Shown one piece after another: positions 46,710 through 54,849 of a DNA stretch of 64,000 bases. The notes under the pieces are model-generated. The model had not been told where the DNA came from and searched no databases. It saw only the letters and a list, made by a program, of their open reading frames with translations. This stretch comes from Kiritimatiellia bacterium (GTDB lineage: Bacteria; Verrucomicrobiota; Kiritimatiellia; CAIVKH01): contig JANWZO010000001.1 of the NCBI GenBank assembly GCA_025054615.1, positions 79,499 to 143,498 of the forward strand, read 5' to 3'. The position numbers and the translations under genes are program-made. Position 1 is the first letter of the stretch; each line of letters begins with the position of its first letter.

Positions 46710-47405
46710 TTACAATTGGCTGCAATCATACGTGCGGAGGACGCCCGTCATCGGATTGACAGCAATCCGCCAGACTACCGGGTTGTCCTTCCACACAATG
46801 TTCACCACTCGTCCGGCGAGGCCTTCGAGCGCGACTCCTTCCGCGAGATAAAAATCAAAGTCTACAAACGTTCCACCGGCATTCTCCTGCGCCCATCCTT
46901 GGGGCGAAAATCGAAGAGCATTCAGGTTTTTGGTCGTCGACCCGGCAGTTGGAAATGGGATAGCCTGAGACCCGCTGTAAATCGTAGAGCTTCGGAAGAC
47001 ATTTCGGGAGGGATTGATGCATCCACCGGTCCGATTGGATGCCAGCGCGGAATTGTAGTTATCCACGAAATAGACGCCGAGAGGCAGGTACGTCCAATCC
47101 TTGATATAGCCCCGATTTCGGGTGTACACAGCATAGGATCGGAGCGCTTTCGCATATTCATTCGTCGGCAGCCCACTGTAGACAGCGGAAAAATCGTCGG
47201 GCAAAACGACGAAGACGTCTTCCCGGTTTGCGATCGCCCATTGGCGGGCCAGCCCCAAAGTCGAACGCAACTCATTGAGAGCGGCGCGCATCTTGCCACC
47301 GCGCCCGATATCTTCGAACCGCGGAATGGCGACGGCAAAGATGATGGCTATGATGCCCATGACAATCAGCAACTCCGCCAGCGTGAAACCGGCGCGCTGC
47401 TTCAT
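46710..47405 (-). CDS. GspH-like minor pseudopilin
   Basis: 231 residues. The prepilin leader is only six residues, ending G6, followed by FTLAELLIVMGIIAIIFAVAIP with the Glu at +5. The rest (about 170 residues) is long for a GspH and includes two cysteines, in GGCINPSRN and near the C-terminal YDCSQL, that could pair. GspH-type pseudopilins sit at the tip of the type II secretion pseudopilus. Start ATG 47405. It follows the K-like gene by 131 bp, and its 3' end lies 131 bp before the 1262-residue protein gene. The H assignment rests on length and order and could be revised. Confidence 0.78.
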   Translation of the reverse strand: MKQRAGFTLAELLIVMGIIAIIFAVAIPRFEDIGRGGKMRAALNELRSTLGLARQWAIANREDVFVVLPDDFSAVYSGLPTNEYAKALRSYAVYTRNRGYIKDWTYLPLGVYFVDNYNSALASNRTGGCINPSRNVFRSSTIYSGSQAIPFPTAGSTTKNLNALRFSPQGWAQENAGGTFVDFDFYLAEGVALEGLAGRVVNIVWKDNPVVWRIAVNPMTGVLRTYDCSQL

Positions 47406-47536
47406 ATTATGACACCGAACACCCATTAGCAGACTCTCAAATCAATCGTTGGGAATCCACCAACACAAAATCTATACTACACCGTCGGGTCCAAAACGGC
47501 GAACCCAAATCTGGCATAGCGCTGCGTATGGGCATA

Positions 47537-47551
47537 TTACAGCCATCGGAA
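47537..47551. repeat. Lone TTACA-N5-GGAA site at a stop codon
   Basis: TTACAGCCATCGGAA differs from the array element TTACAGACGATGGAA at only a few positions, and its first three bases are the complement of the TAA stop of the K-like gene, as in array A. No second site lies 16 or 31-32 bp away, so it is a single, weaker copy. Confidence 0.5.
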
Positions 47552-49651
47552 AAATCTTAGTAAAATCCTACAGGGGTCGTTCTCGGCCGTATCTTCGACT
47601 TCCGGATCTCGCCAAACAGTGGCGATGGCTCGCGCATCGGCCCCGACTGTGCCGGCAGGTGTGAGCGATTGCGCGAACAGATAGATATTGAACATGTTCT
47701 GACGATAGCTGAAAAGTTCGGCGGCGTTCCGCACGATCGCTTCTCGAATCGCGTCATTGGTCAACACCGGCGAGGCGAGCTGACCGTTGAGAGCCGCGAG
47801 AAAGTTTATGTCGAATGCGCCGATCAGCGAAATCGACCTGTTGACATCCTGATTTGCGTTCTCATTCAAAACATTAGCGCCCAAGGTACGGGCAGCCGCC
47901 ACCGTGACGGTGCTTCCGCCGCCGCCCGGATAATTTTCAAGGGGCAGGGCAAAAAATGCGGCTGCCAAAGCATTGGTGTCCGTTGAATTCACGTTGATCA
48001 GAGCCCGTCGCACGGAGCGGTTGGTTGCGGCGGTAAAATGGTCAAGAACGGGATGAAGACGATTGAGGGGCGGCGCTCTGTATAAAGCAATGGTCCGCCA
48101 CGGCTCGCCGACGGAAAGAAATCCCAGCTCACCCACGCTTCCAACCCCCAGACCGGGTTTAGGCTGGTCCAGCGGAAAATCGCGGACATACATGATCGAC
48201 GGCCCTTCGTTCCCAGTCGCGTTGCTGTTCAGCCGGCCCGGTGTCGCAGCGGACGCCACCGTGAGGGCCCAGTTGGCGGGATCGTGATTCAACCGCGGGT
48301 CGATTACGGACAAGCTTGCAATTTGTGGGCTGGCGCTGCTGCCGGGCGGTGGCGCGCGAACCGTCACCCGTGTGTTCGGCAGCCGCGCCGAATCATGTCG
48401 ATTTCCCAGAAGGTCCACGGCGAGGCGTGAATTCACCTCAACCTGAATATTTACCGTGGCAGGCAGTCCGGCCGAAACGTTCGTCTGTTTCTGCCAGACA
48501 AACGTTGTTTGCTGAAACGAATTCGGGGTATGCGGCTGAATCGCCATCGGGACCGCCGAGACCAAGTCTGCCGAGGGGTTAATCGCCAGCTCCGGAACAT
48601 TAATATTCACCACGTTGATGATCGGCGAACCTTGCGGCACCAGTTGTGCGGCTGGAAACGACCGGTCTCCAAAGGGAAACCACGTTTCGACCGTCATGTA
48701 GAGTCGGTGCGTGTACTGCGTCACGCCTCCAACCACCTGCCGGGTCACGGAGTTGGAAAAAATCACCTCATTCACCATCGGCACAGCTTCGGTGCAAAAG
48801 CTGTCAAGGTCGCGAGGGATCGAATCTGTATCGACGTAATCCAATAGATTGGAAAAGACCATATTCGGGTTGGGTATGCCGCAGGCATTGAATGCCGAGA
48901 CAATGGACGACTCGCGGCTCTGCAAGGCGGCTGCGTCCCCAGCAAGAGAAATTTTGGGAGTGCCGTTCGTTGAAAAATCTGCGCCAAAACGCGAAAATGT
49001 TGCAAACGATTGGACCGGTCGGTTGGTAAAAAGGCTATTTCCGGACACGCCCGCGAGATAGTAAAGCTCCGCCGTGCTTTCAAAGCGCCGCCACTCGTTG
49101 GACCGGCCATTGAGGAACGCCTGAAGATTTCGGATCTCCGGCAAAACCCCCAGTTGGATTTCTCGGCCGTCTAATCCCCGGCCACGCGGCCTTGTCCCGG
49201 CCAGGTTCGCATCCACCTTGCCTGAGATATCGACCGCGATATATCCGACCCTCCCCACAATCGTGGTGCCGACCTGGACATTTTCCATGCGAAGGACATT
49301 CGGCAACTGATTCGTCAGCGATGCGGGTACATACAGGCGGGAATGCAGGTCCGGGAGCGGGTTGGTAATGGCGGGCGTGCCGGCAGTCAGCGTAAAAACG
49401 TCCCACGGGGGGTACATAAAGCTGTTATTGGCCAAGTCCGAGTCGATGGCTTGGAGGGCGCGGGCAAGCGCCACATGGACAAGCTGGCGCGCGCGAACGG
49501 TCTCTGCGAACGAGCTTGTCGCCAGGCGCTCGACCCGCATCGTGACGATCAGGCTGACCGCCAACACAGCAAGGACAGCGAGGAAGCCCAACACCACAAC
49601 AAGGGCCATGCCTTGTTTGCCGGCGCACGGTTTCTCACACACGCTTTTCAT
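47537..49651 (-). CDS. GspK-like minor pseudopilin, large
   Basis: 704 residues, twice the length of Escherichia GspK. The N-terminus is GKQG-MALVVVLGFLAVLAVLAVSLIV: a pseudopilin helix that lacks Glu at +5, the diagnostic feature of GspK. Further GspK-like signatures are VGYIAVDISGKVDANL, PEIRNLQAFL, FSNLLDYVDTDSIPRDL and ALINVNSTDTNALAAAFF. Between them are Asn/Thr-rich insertions of about 350 residues with no known domain. GspK caps the pseudopilus and starts its assembly. Its TAA stop (47539-47537) lies in a TTACAGCCATCGGAA copy of the palindrome motif. The ATG overlaps the stop of the J-like gene (ATGA). Confidence 0.8.
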   Translation of the reverse strand: MKSVCEKPCAGKQGMALVVVLGFLAVLAVLAVSLIVTMRVERLATSSFAETVRARQLVHVALARALQAIDSDLANNSFMYPPWDVFTLTAGTPAITNPLPDLHSRLYVPASLTNQLPNVLRMENVQVGTTIVGRVGYIAVDISGKVDANLAGTRPRGRGLDGREIQLGVLPEIRNLQAFLNGRSNEWRRFESTAELYYLAGVSGNSLFTNRPVQSFATFSRFGADFSTNGTPKISLAGDAAALQSRESSIVSAFNACGIPNPNMVFSNLLDYVDTDSIPRDLDSFCTEAVPMVNEVIFSNSVTRQVVGGVTQYTHRLYMTVETWFPFGDRSFPAAQLVPQGSPIINVVNINVPELAINPSADLVSAVPMAIQPHTPNSFQQTTFVWQKQTNVSAGLPATVNIQVEVNSRLAVDLLGNRHDSARLPNTRVTVRAPPPGSSASPQIASLSVIDPRLNHDPANWALTVASAATPGRLNSNATGNEGPSIMYVRDFPLDQPKPGLGVGSVGELGFLSVGEPWRTIALYRAPPLNRLHPVLDHFTAATNRSVRRALINVNSTDTNALAAAFFALPLENYPGGGGSTVTVAAARTLGANVLNENANQDVNRSISLIGAFDINFLAALNGQLASPVLTNDAIREAIVRNAAELFSYRQNMFNIYLFAQSLTPAGTVGADARAIATVWRDPEVEDTAENDPCRILLRFFRWL

Positions 49652-50544
49652 GGATATGCGTGGTCAAAGTAGCCGAACTTGTTCGGGAAGAAAATTCGCT
49701 GATAGTGGCGCCGTACGGCCGATTCAACGAATTGCACGGTCGTCGGATGGTTAGGTCCGACCGTTGCCGCCAACTGCGCGGCTCGGATCGCATCTGCTTC
49801 GCTCAACGTTTCGAGGTAAATATCCATGCAGAACAAGGGCTGTGTATCCCGTGAATCCCAGTCGAAGACGCGAGTCCCTCTCTCATCAGCGTACGCAAAA
49901 ATTTCAAAGGTGCGCACATTTTCGAGCAACAAATGGTCCCGCCGCTTTTGCAGGACGGTGGTCCCATCCATCCAATCTAAACCTCCGCTTCCGCCTGCAT
50001 AAGGGAAAGCTGCCCCCGTGTTTGTGATGTTGCGGTAGTTCTGCCAGAGCGCGAAGCGATAAGGGGCGTTCGGAGGGGCATCTGTGAGACCTTCGTAATT
50101 CTCTACGAAGTAGCACCTCATCACCGACTCCCGCGGAGGCCGCCCCGAACCGGTCACATTGTTTGCAGAGATCAGCCAGATTTCATCGGCCCCCTCCAGG
50201 CCAAATACGTCGGGCGTCGTGTTAGCCTCGTACCGCATCGACAGCAGCGCGTTCGTGTTATACGCCGCAGCTTCAAAAAGGGCCTGGCTGATCTCGCGAG
50301 CGAGAAAGTCCATCACCGCGCGGGCCGCCGCATCGCGCTCCGCCTGCTTGATCGTATCCTGATACGCGCGGCTGGACGAGGCATAGATCCGGCCCATGGC
50401 CAGCACAATCAGGACGAGAATCACCACGGACGCAAGCATTTCGATGAGGGTAAAGCCGGCAACCGCACGGTTACCTCGAGCGGATTGCGCACCCTCAGCC
50501 CACCCTTGATGGATTCGTTCCCCCCCTGACGTTCTAGAAACCAT
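49648..50544 (-). CDS. GspJ-like minor pseudopilin
   Basis: 298 residues. A long, Gly/Arg-rich leader of 30 residues ends AVAG, then FTLIEMLASVVILVLIVLAMG with Glu at +5. The body has about 265 residues, larger than Escherichia GspJ, and includes a pair of Tyr-rich segments near the C-terminus. The position between I- and K-like genes supports the J assignment, as in the gspI-J-K order of type II systems. Start ATG 50544, overlapping the I-like gene by 11 bp; an in-frame TTG at 50565 would lengthen the leader by seven residues. Confidence 0.78.
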   Translation of the reverse strand: MVSRTSGGERIHQGWAEGAQSARGNRAVAGFTLIEMLASVVILVLIVLAMGRIYASSSRAYQDTIKQAERDAAARAVMDFLAREISQALFEAAAYNTNALLSMRYEANTTPDVFGLEGADEIWLISANNVTGSGRPPRESVMRCYFVENYEGLTDAPPNAPYRFALWQNYRNITNTGAAFPYAGGSGGLDWMDGTTVLQKRRDHLLLENVRTFEIFAYADERGTRVFDWDSRDTQPLFCMDIYLETLSEADAIRAAQLAATVGPNHPTTVQFVESAVRRHYQRIFFPNKFGYFDHAYP

Positions 50545-51097
50545 GGTCGAAGACTTCTGTGACAAATCGATACGGGTTGTTGGTTATGCCGTATTCGCCC
50601 GGCCAAACCTCAAGACTCAGTACGCGGCGACGCGCACTCGGGGACGTCATCGTCAGCCGATACCTCAAAGCATGATCATATTGCTCCCACGAGTACGGCA
50701 AAGGGGGCGAAGAATCATTCAGCCACTTCTCTCGGGTCGACGCGGCAACGAACAACTGTGTGCGGATCTGACCGTCCGCTCGAACAACCAATCCAGTCGA
50801 GTATTTCCAGAAAACGTCGGTGCCAAACGATGGATTGCTAATCGTCACCGGCGCAACGGGTCGATAGGTCGGAAGGTCAGACCACGCCACATTGGTGCTC
50901 CACGCCGCAGCCAGATATGTGTTGAACACCGCATCGGCGAAAAAGGCGGCATAGGTCTCGTCCGATGCGCGTTTACCCTGGTCCATTGCCGTCGGCAACA
51001 GCGCCAGAACCGCCGAGAGGCCGATACTCACGACGAGCAAGGCAAGCGCCGTCTCGACGAGCGAAAATCCTTCTGAACGTTGGAATCCTTTCGCCAT
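50534..51097 (-). CDS. GspI-like minor pseudopilin
   Basis: 187 residues. Leader MAKGFQRSEG (ten residues), cleavage before FSLVETALALLVVSIGLSAVLALLP with Glu at +5. The mature part (about 175 residues) ends in a strand-rich domain with SARRRVLSLEVWPG. It fits PilV/GspI-type minor pseudopilins, which help nucleate the tip complex. It lies 2 bp downstream of the G-like gene and overlaps the J-like gene. Confidence 0.78.
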   Translation of the reverse strand: MAKGFQRSEGFSLVETALALLVVSIGLSAVLALLPTAMDQGKRASDETYAAFFADAVFNTYLAAAWSTNVAWSDLPTYRPVAPVTISNPSFGTDVFWKYSTGLVVRADGQIRTQLFVAASTREKWLNDSSPPLPYSWEQYDHALRYRLTMTSPSARRRVLSLEVWPGEYGITNNPYRFVTEVFDHGF

Positions 51098-51099
51098 TC

Positions 51100-51630
51100 T
51101 TACTGGAACGAGTACACGTTGTCCGCCGTCGTGTTCATCTGGCGGTCCGGACCGGCGCTGAAAGCAACGCCCGGAGCAAACACCGAATTTGTACCCATCG
51201 GACCGCCCGTATTCGTAATGCGCCCGTCATAGTTGTTGTCCATCGCCGCGCCGAATTGAGTCCCCCAAGCATCGATGAAGGTCCCGTCCGTCGCGCCGCC
51301 GGGAACCTCGAGAAAAATGATTTTCCGAGGGTTGTTGGTCGTCAGCCTCGCAAAGACGCCCCGCGCGTCCGCGTCGAGATAATTGCGGTCCGCAATCCCC
51401 TGATGATTGTCGGGCAGAGGCAATTTCGAATATTCCTGAAAGTACGCGCGTATGGCATTTTCAATGCTCTTCGCGTCGGTCTGCACGCGCGCACGCCTGG
51501 CCCGCTCCATCGATGATTGCAACGCCGGCATGAGAATCCCCACTAGGATGCCAATAATGGCAATGACAACCAGCAACTCAATGAGCGTGAACGCGTTGCC
51601 GAAGCCGCGACAATGTGGGAATCGATTCAT
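51100..51630 (-). CDS. GspG-like major pseudopilin
   Basis: 176 residues. After a 13-residue leader the mature start FTLIELLVVIAIIGILVGILMPALQ is typical, with Glu at +5, but the residue before the cleavage point is Ala13 (FGNA), not Gly. The body shows FIDAWGTQF, the equivalent of DPWG in GspG, and a C-terminal SAGPDRQMNTTADNV stretch like the calcium-binding loop of GspG. I start at ATG 51630 because GGAG is nine bases upstream; ATG 51639 is directly against it. Major subunit of the pseudopilus, with the second G-like gene as a partner. Confidence 0.83.
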   Translation of the reverse strand: MNRFPHCRGFGNAFTLIELLVVIAIIGILVGILMPALQSSMERARRARVQTDAKSIENAIRAYFQEYSKLPLPDNHQGIADRNYLDADARGVFARLTTNNPRKIIFLEVPGGATDGTFIDAWGTQFGAAMDNNYDGRITNTGGPMGTNSVFAPGVAFSAGPDRQMNTTADNVYSFQ

Positions 51631-51700
51631 GGTATCCATCTCCGAATCTTAGATTACACTAGATATTTATGAGGGTTGATCGAAATCGGCGGGAGGTCCT

Positions 51701-52252
51701 CTAAAAGTAGCCCACCCCCGACTCGATATCGTCCGCGGCGTTGGTAAGATTCGGGCCGGACGACCAAATCCGATACGCAAACGGCATCGCCGCCGAATTC
51801 GAATAGTAGTAGCCCTGGCCCCAAGGGTCGACGAGTCGGAGGTCTTTGACGTAATTCGACATTGCGCTCGCAAACGTCACGCCGGATACCGAGATGTTGG
51901 TCACCGGCCCCACAAGTGAGCCGCTAGCCGGCCCAAAATATCGGCCATGTTGTATCCGATACTCCTCCAACGCCGCCTTGATCATCTCCATATCGGCGAT
52001 GGCCCGGCTTAACGCAGCCTTCCGGTTAGAAAAATTGGAGACGCCGATAACAATACCGATAAGGACCGCAATGATCGCCGCGACGACGAGCATCTCCACC
52101 AGCGTGAAGGCGTCGGTTCGCCGAGCAGACGGCCACTCTTGGCCCCGTCGGCCCGCGGTCCTGGCCGCGTTGCGCCCACCCGATTCGCACGCAGCGGACG
52201 GGAACGACGGCGCGGCGGATAGCGGTCCGTCGGATATACTTCGATTTTTCAT
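51701..52252 (-). CDS. Second GspG-like pseudopilin with very long leader
   Basis: 183 residues. The leader is 48 residues, Ala/Arg/Ser-rich, and ends in Asp-Ala before FTLVEMLVVAAIIAVLIGIVIG; Glu at +5 is present, and Ala48 again replaces the usual Gly at -1. The mature part has a helical DMEMIKAALEEYRIQHGRYFGP stretch and a DPWGQGYYY motif, so it is GspG/PulG-like. It opens the pseudopilin operon, 70 bp before the other G-like gene, and is divergent from the DUF212 gene (270 bp gap). An ATG nearer the hydrophobic segment is not available, so the leader length seems real. Confidence 0.78.
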   Translation of the reverse strand: MKNRSISDGPLSAAPSFPSAACESGGRNAARTAGRRGQEWPSARRTDAFTLVEMLVVAAIIAVLIGIVIGVSNFSNRKAALSRAIADMEMIKAALEEYRIQHGRYFGPASGSLVGPVTNISVSGVTFASAMSNYVKDLRLVDPWGQGYYYSNSAAMPFAYRIWSSGPNLTNAADDIESGVGYF

Positions 52253-52522
52253 ATCCCGCTTTCGAATCGAAATTTGAAATGTTTACAAAATTCGAACATA
52301 CACGGGGTTTTCGACGAGGGAAAGCAAGAAGATGCCCCCAAGCGCACGCCGTCCATCCCTGCGAGGCTTGGCTTGCCGACCAAACGGATCTCGTATTGCC
52401 GCGCATCGGCTAGCATCGTCCCCCGGATAAATCCTAAACCGTGGTACGAACCCCTCATAATTTCGAAATGCGAGCGCCGAATTGGGGTTTCCCCTCGCCG
52501 GTGGGGGCCGTAAACTCGAACC

Positions 52523-52984
52523 ATGGATACGTGGTGGGCACAACTTGGGCGTAATCTGCCACTCTGGTCGGGTGTCGCCGCTTGGGCGATCGCCCAGGCG
52601 ATCAAAATGGCCCTTGCCTGGCGGAAGACGCGCGAATTCGATTTCCGATATTTTGTAAGCACGGGCGGGATGCCCAGCGCCCACTCCGCGTTTGCCTGCG
52701 CGCTGGCCACTTCCGCCGGCCTGCATTCGGGATTCGATTCTCCCGTATTCGCGATCGCGGCTGGTTTTGCGATCATCGTGATGTTTGACGCGCAGAGCGT
52801 CCGCCGAGCGGCCGGCCTACAGGCGCGGCTTCTGAACCAGATCGTCGAGGAACTCTTCAAGGAACACCATCTCTCGGGCCAAAAACTCGCGGAACTGCTC
52901 GGCCACACGCGGCTCGAGGTCTTTTTCGGCATGCTGCTCGGCATCGCCGTGGCCGTCGCCCTGTACCACGCGCGCGGCGGTTAG
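52523..52984 (+). CDS. DUF212 (divergent PAP2-like) membrane protein
   Basis: 153 residues with about four hydrophobic helices. YFVSTGGMPSAHSAFACALATSAGLHSGFDS and FAIAAGFAIIVMFDAQSVRRAAGLQARLLN are signatures of DUF212, annotated as divergent relatives of PAP2 and vanadium haloperoxidases. The SGGMPSAHSA motif resembles the PAP2 phosphatase motif, but activity is unproven; the family is common in bacteria and plants. TAAACT ends 6 nt before ATG 52523, so transcription may start at the ATG itself; there is no ribosome binding site. Confidence 0.88.
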   Translation: MDTWWAQLGRNLPLWSGVAAWAIAQAIKMALAWRKTREFDFRYFVSTGGMPSAHSAFACALATSAGLHSGFDSPVFAIAAGFAIIVMFDAQSVRRAAGLQARLLNQIVEELFKEHHLSGQKLAELLGHTRLEVFFGMLLGIAVAVALYHARGG

Positions 52985-53010
52985 CGGATCGCGCATGAAT
53001 TCGAAAAAGG

Positions 53011-53059
53011 TTGCGCGGAGATACACGCCCACCTAATCTGTTTGATAATTATGTATCAA
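53011..53059 (+). promoter_or_regulatory. znuA promoter and Fur/Zur-like palindrome
   Basis: TTGCGC (53011-53016) and TAATCT (53034-53039) are 17 bp apart, predicting a transcription start near 53046. A palindrome TTGATAATTATGTATCAA (53042-53059) covers that start and the ATG at 53051. Its half-sites resemble the TGATAAT repeats bound by Fur-family regulators such as Zur, so zinc repression is plausible. No ribosome binding site precedes the ATG. Binding protein and metal are inferred. Confidence 0.5.
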
Positions 53060-54019
53060 TTAGTAATCGCCCTCGTTGCCGCTGCTGTCGCACTCACGCC
53101 CGCTTCGCGCGCTGATGCGCAGTCCTCCGGACTCCGTATTGTCGCGACAACGCCCATCCTCGCTGACGTCGCGAAGGTGATCGCGGGAGATCGGGCCAAT
53201 GTGGAAACTCTGTTTCCGGCCGACGCCGACCCGCACGCCTTTGAGCCGGGTCCCCGCGATGCTGCGCGCCTCGCACGGGCAGACCTCGTCGTCGTCAACG
53301 GACTGGGATTGGAAATCTTCCTCGAAAAATTCCTTGAAGCCGGAAAAGTGGATCCCGGCCGCCTCGTGGTCGCTTCGGAAGGCCGGGTCCCGCGCACGGC
53401 CAGCGATGATCCCGAAGGACACGGGGAAGCCTGTGAACATGATCATGAGCACGGGCACGAACATCCTCATGAGCATGGACCTGTTGATCCTCATGTATGG
53501 CTGGATCCGGAGTGGGTCGCGCACTGGGCGCGCCGCCTGGCCGAATCGTTCGCCGCGCGCGATCCGGCGGCTGCCGCTGGCTATACGAGCCGATGCGAAC
53601 AGTTTGTTGAAGCTCTCGCAGAGCTGGACAAGGAGATTCGTTCGCTTTTCGAACCGATTCCTGCCGAGAAGCGCGTCCTGGTGACCGATCATAACACGTT
53701 TGGATATTTTGCAGAACGCTACGGCGTGCGCGTCATCGGTCACATATTGCCCAATATCTCCACGATTTCCGAAATCTCCGCGCGGGATCTGGCCGCGCTC
53801 CAAAACGCCATGCGCGAGGCCGGCGCGCGGGTGATCGTTGCCGAGGAGACCGAGAATCCGGCCCTCGCCCAGCGCGTCGCGGAGGACGTCGGCGCGCACC
53901 TCGTCCTCGTGCGGACGCACACTTTGGGACCACCGGGAAGCGGCACGGATTCGTACATTGGGCTTATGCGCACGCTCGCTGAGCGTCTCGCGAAAGCCTG
54001 GCAGGCGGATAGGCCGTGA
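53051..54019 (+). CDS. znuA: Zinc (or manganese) ABC transporter, substrate-binding protein
   Basis: 322 residues. Signal peptide about 1-23 (ADAQ). The metal ligands of the ZnuA/TroA cluster A-I family are visible: His62 in DADPHAFEP, His148 in DPHVWLDP, a third His in DHNTFGYFAERYG, and an acidic residue in TDSYIG near the C-terminus. A loop of about 20 residues rich in His, Glu and Asp (124-143) is characteristic of zinc-specific members. The start is ATG 53051; nothing resembling a ribosome binding site precedes it, and the promoter predicts a leader of about 5 nt. The gene is coupled to znuC by a GTGA overlap. Confidence 0.93.
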   Translation: MYQLVIALVAAAVALTPASRADAQSSGLRIVATTPILADVAKVIAGDRANVETLFPADADPHAFEPGPRDAARLARADLVVVNGLGLEIFLEKFLEAGKVDPGRLVVASEGRVPRTASDDPEGHGEACEHDHEHGHEHPHEHGPVDPHVWLDPEWVAHWARRLAESFAARDPAAAAGYTSRCEQFVEALAELDKEIRSLFEPIPAEKRVLVTDHNTFGYFAERYGVRVIGHILPNISTISEISARDLAALQNAMREAGARVIVAEETENPALAQRVAEDVGAHLVLVRTHTLGPPGSGTDSYIGLMRTLAERLAKAWQADRP

Positions 54020-54849
54020 ACACAACACCAGTTCGTCAGCCGTTGATCTTCCGCCATGCCGCGCACAATTCAGGCGCACCAGCGGTCGAAACGCGGGACC
54101 TCACGGTTCGATTTGGAACCCTGACGGCGCTTGAAAAGGTCTCATTTGCCGCACGGCCCGGTGAGCAAGTTGCCATCATCGGCCCCAACGGTGCGGGAAA
54201 AACGACCTTGTTCCACGCGATTGCCGGCCTGCTGGAGCCCGACGAGGGGGCCGTGTCCGTCTTCGGACACCCGCCCGACCGCCACGCCTGCATCGCATAC
54301 CTCACGCAGCGGAGCCACGTTGATTGGCACTTCCCGGCCACCGTTCGCGATGTGGTGTTCATGGGCCGCTTGCGGCACATCGGATTGTTTCGTCGGGCCG
54401 GACCGGCCGACGCCGAGCGGGTCGACCGCTGCCTCGATCTCGTCGGATTAACCCCTTTGGCCGATCGCCGAATCGACGAGTTGTCTGGCGGCCAGCAGCA
54501 GCGCATGTTTATCGCCCGCGCCCTCGCCCAAGAGGCGGCGGTTTTGCTGCTCGACGAACCATTCAATGGACTCGATGCCCAAACGGCCCGCGACCTTCTG
54601 CAGATCCTGCAAGAATCGGCACGGCAGGGCGTGTGCCTGTTGGTTTCCACGCACGATCTGGACCTGGCCTCCGACCACTTCGAGCGCGTCGTGCTCATCA
54701 ACCGTCGGATCATCGCCGACGGCCGGCCCGACAAGGTGTTCCGGGCTGAAAGCCTCGCGGCGGCTTTTGGCGGTGCGGCCCACCTCATACGGGCCGCGGA
54801 TGGAACGGTGGTCGTCAACACGCTTTGCTGCGGAGGTCTTTCCCCATGA
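54016..54849 (+). CDS. znuC: Zinc/manganese ABC transporter ATPase
   Basis: 277 residues. Walker A IIGPNGAGKTT, Q-loop LTQR, signature LSGGQQQRMFIARAL, Walker B AVLLLDEPF, and the H-loop His in STHDLD are all intact. It powers the importer with ZnuA and ZnuB. The start is GTG 54016, overlapping the znuA stop. The first 25 or so residues before the core domain are extra and weakly conserved; a later start may be real. The C-terminus ends CCGGLSP and overlaps znuB as ATGA. Confidence 0.94.
   Translation: MNTTPVRQPLIFRHAAHNSGAPAVETRDLTVRFGTLTALEKVSFAARPGEQVAIIGPNGAGKTTLFHAIAGLLEPDEGAVSVFGHPPDRHACIAYLTQRSHVDWHFPATVRDVVFMGRLRHIGLFRRAGPADAERVDRCLDLVGLTPLADRRIDELSGGQQQRMFIARALAQEAAVLLLDEPFNGLDAQTARDLLQILQESARQGVCLLVSTHDLDLASDHFERVVLINRRIIADGRPDKVFRAESLAAAFGGAAHLIRAADGTVVVNTLCCGGLSP

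Noticed and set aside
53400..53500. His-codon-rich stretch with CATGATCATGAGCAC-like runs as a DNA repeat
   Set aside because: It encodes the His/Glu-rich metal loop of ZnuA; the repetition follows from the amino-acid sequence.
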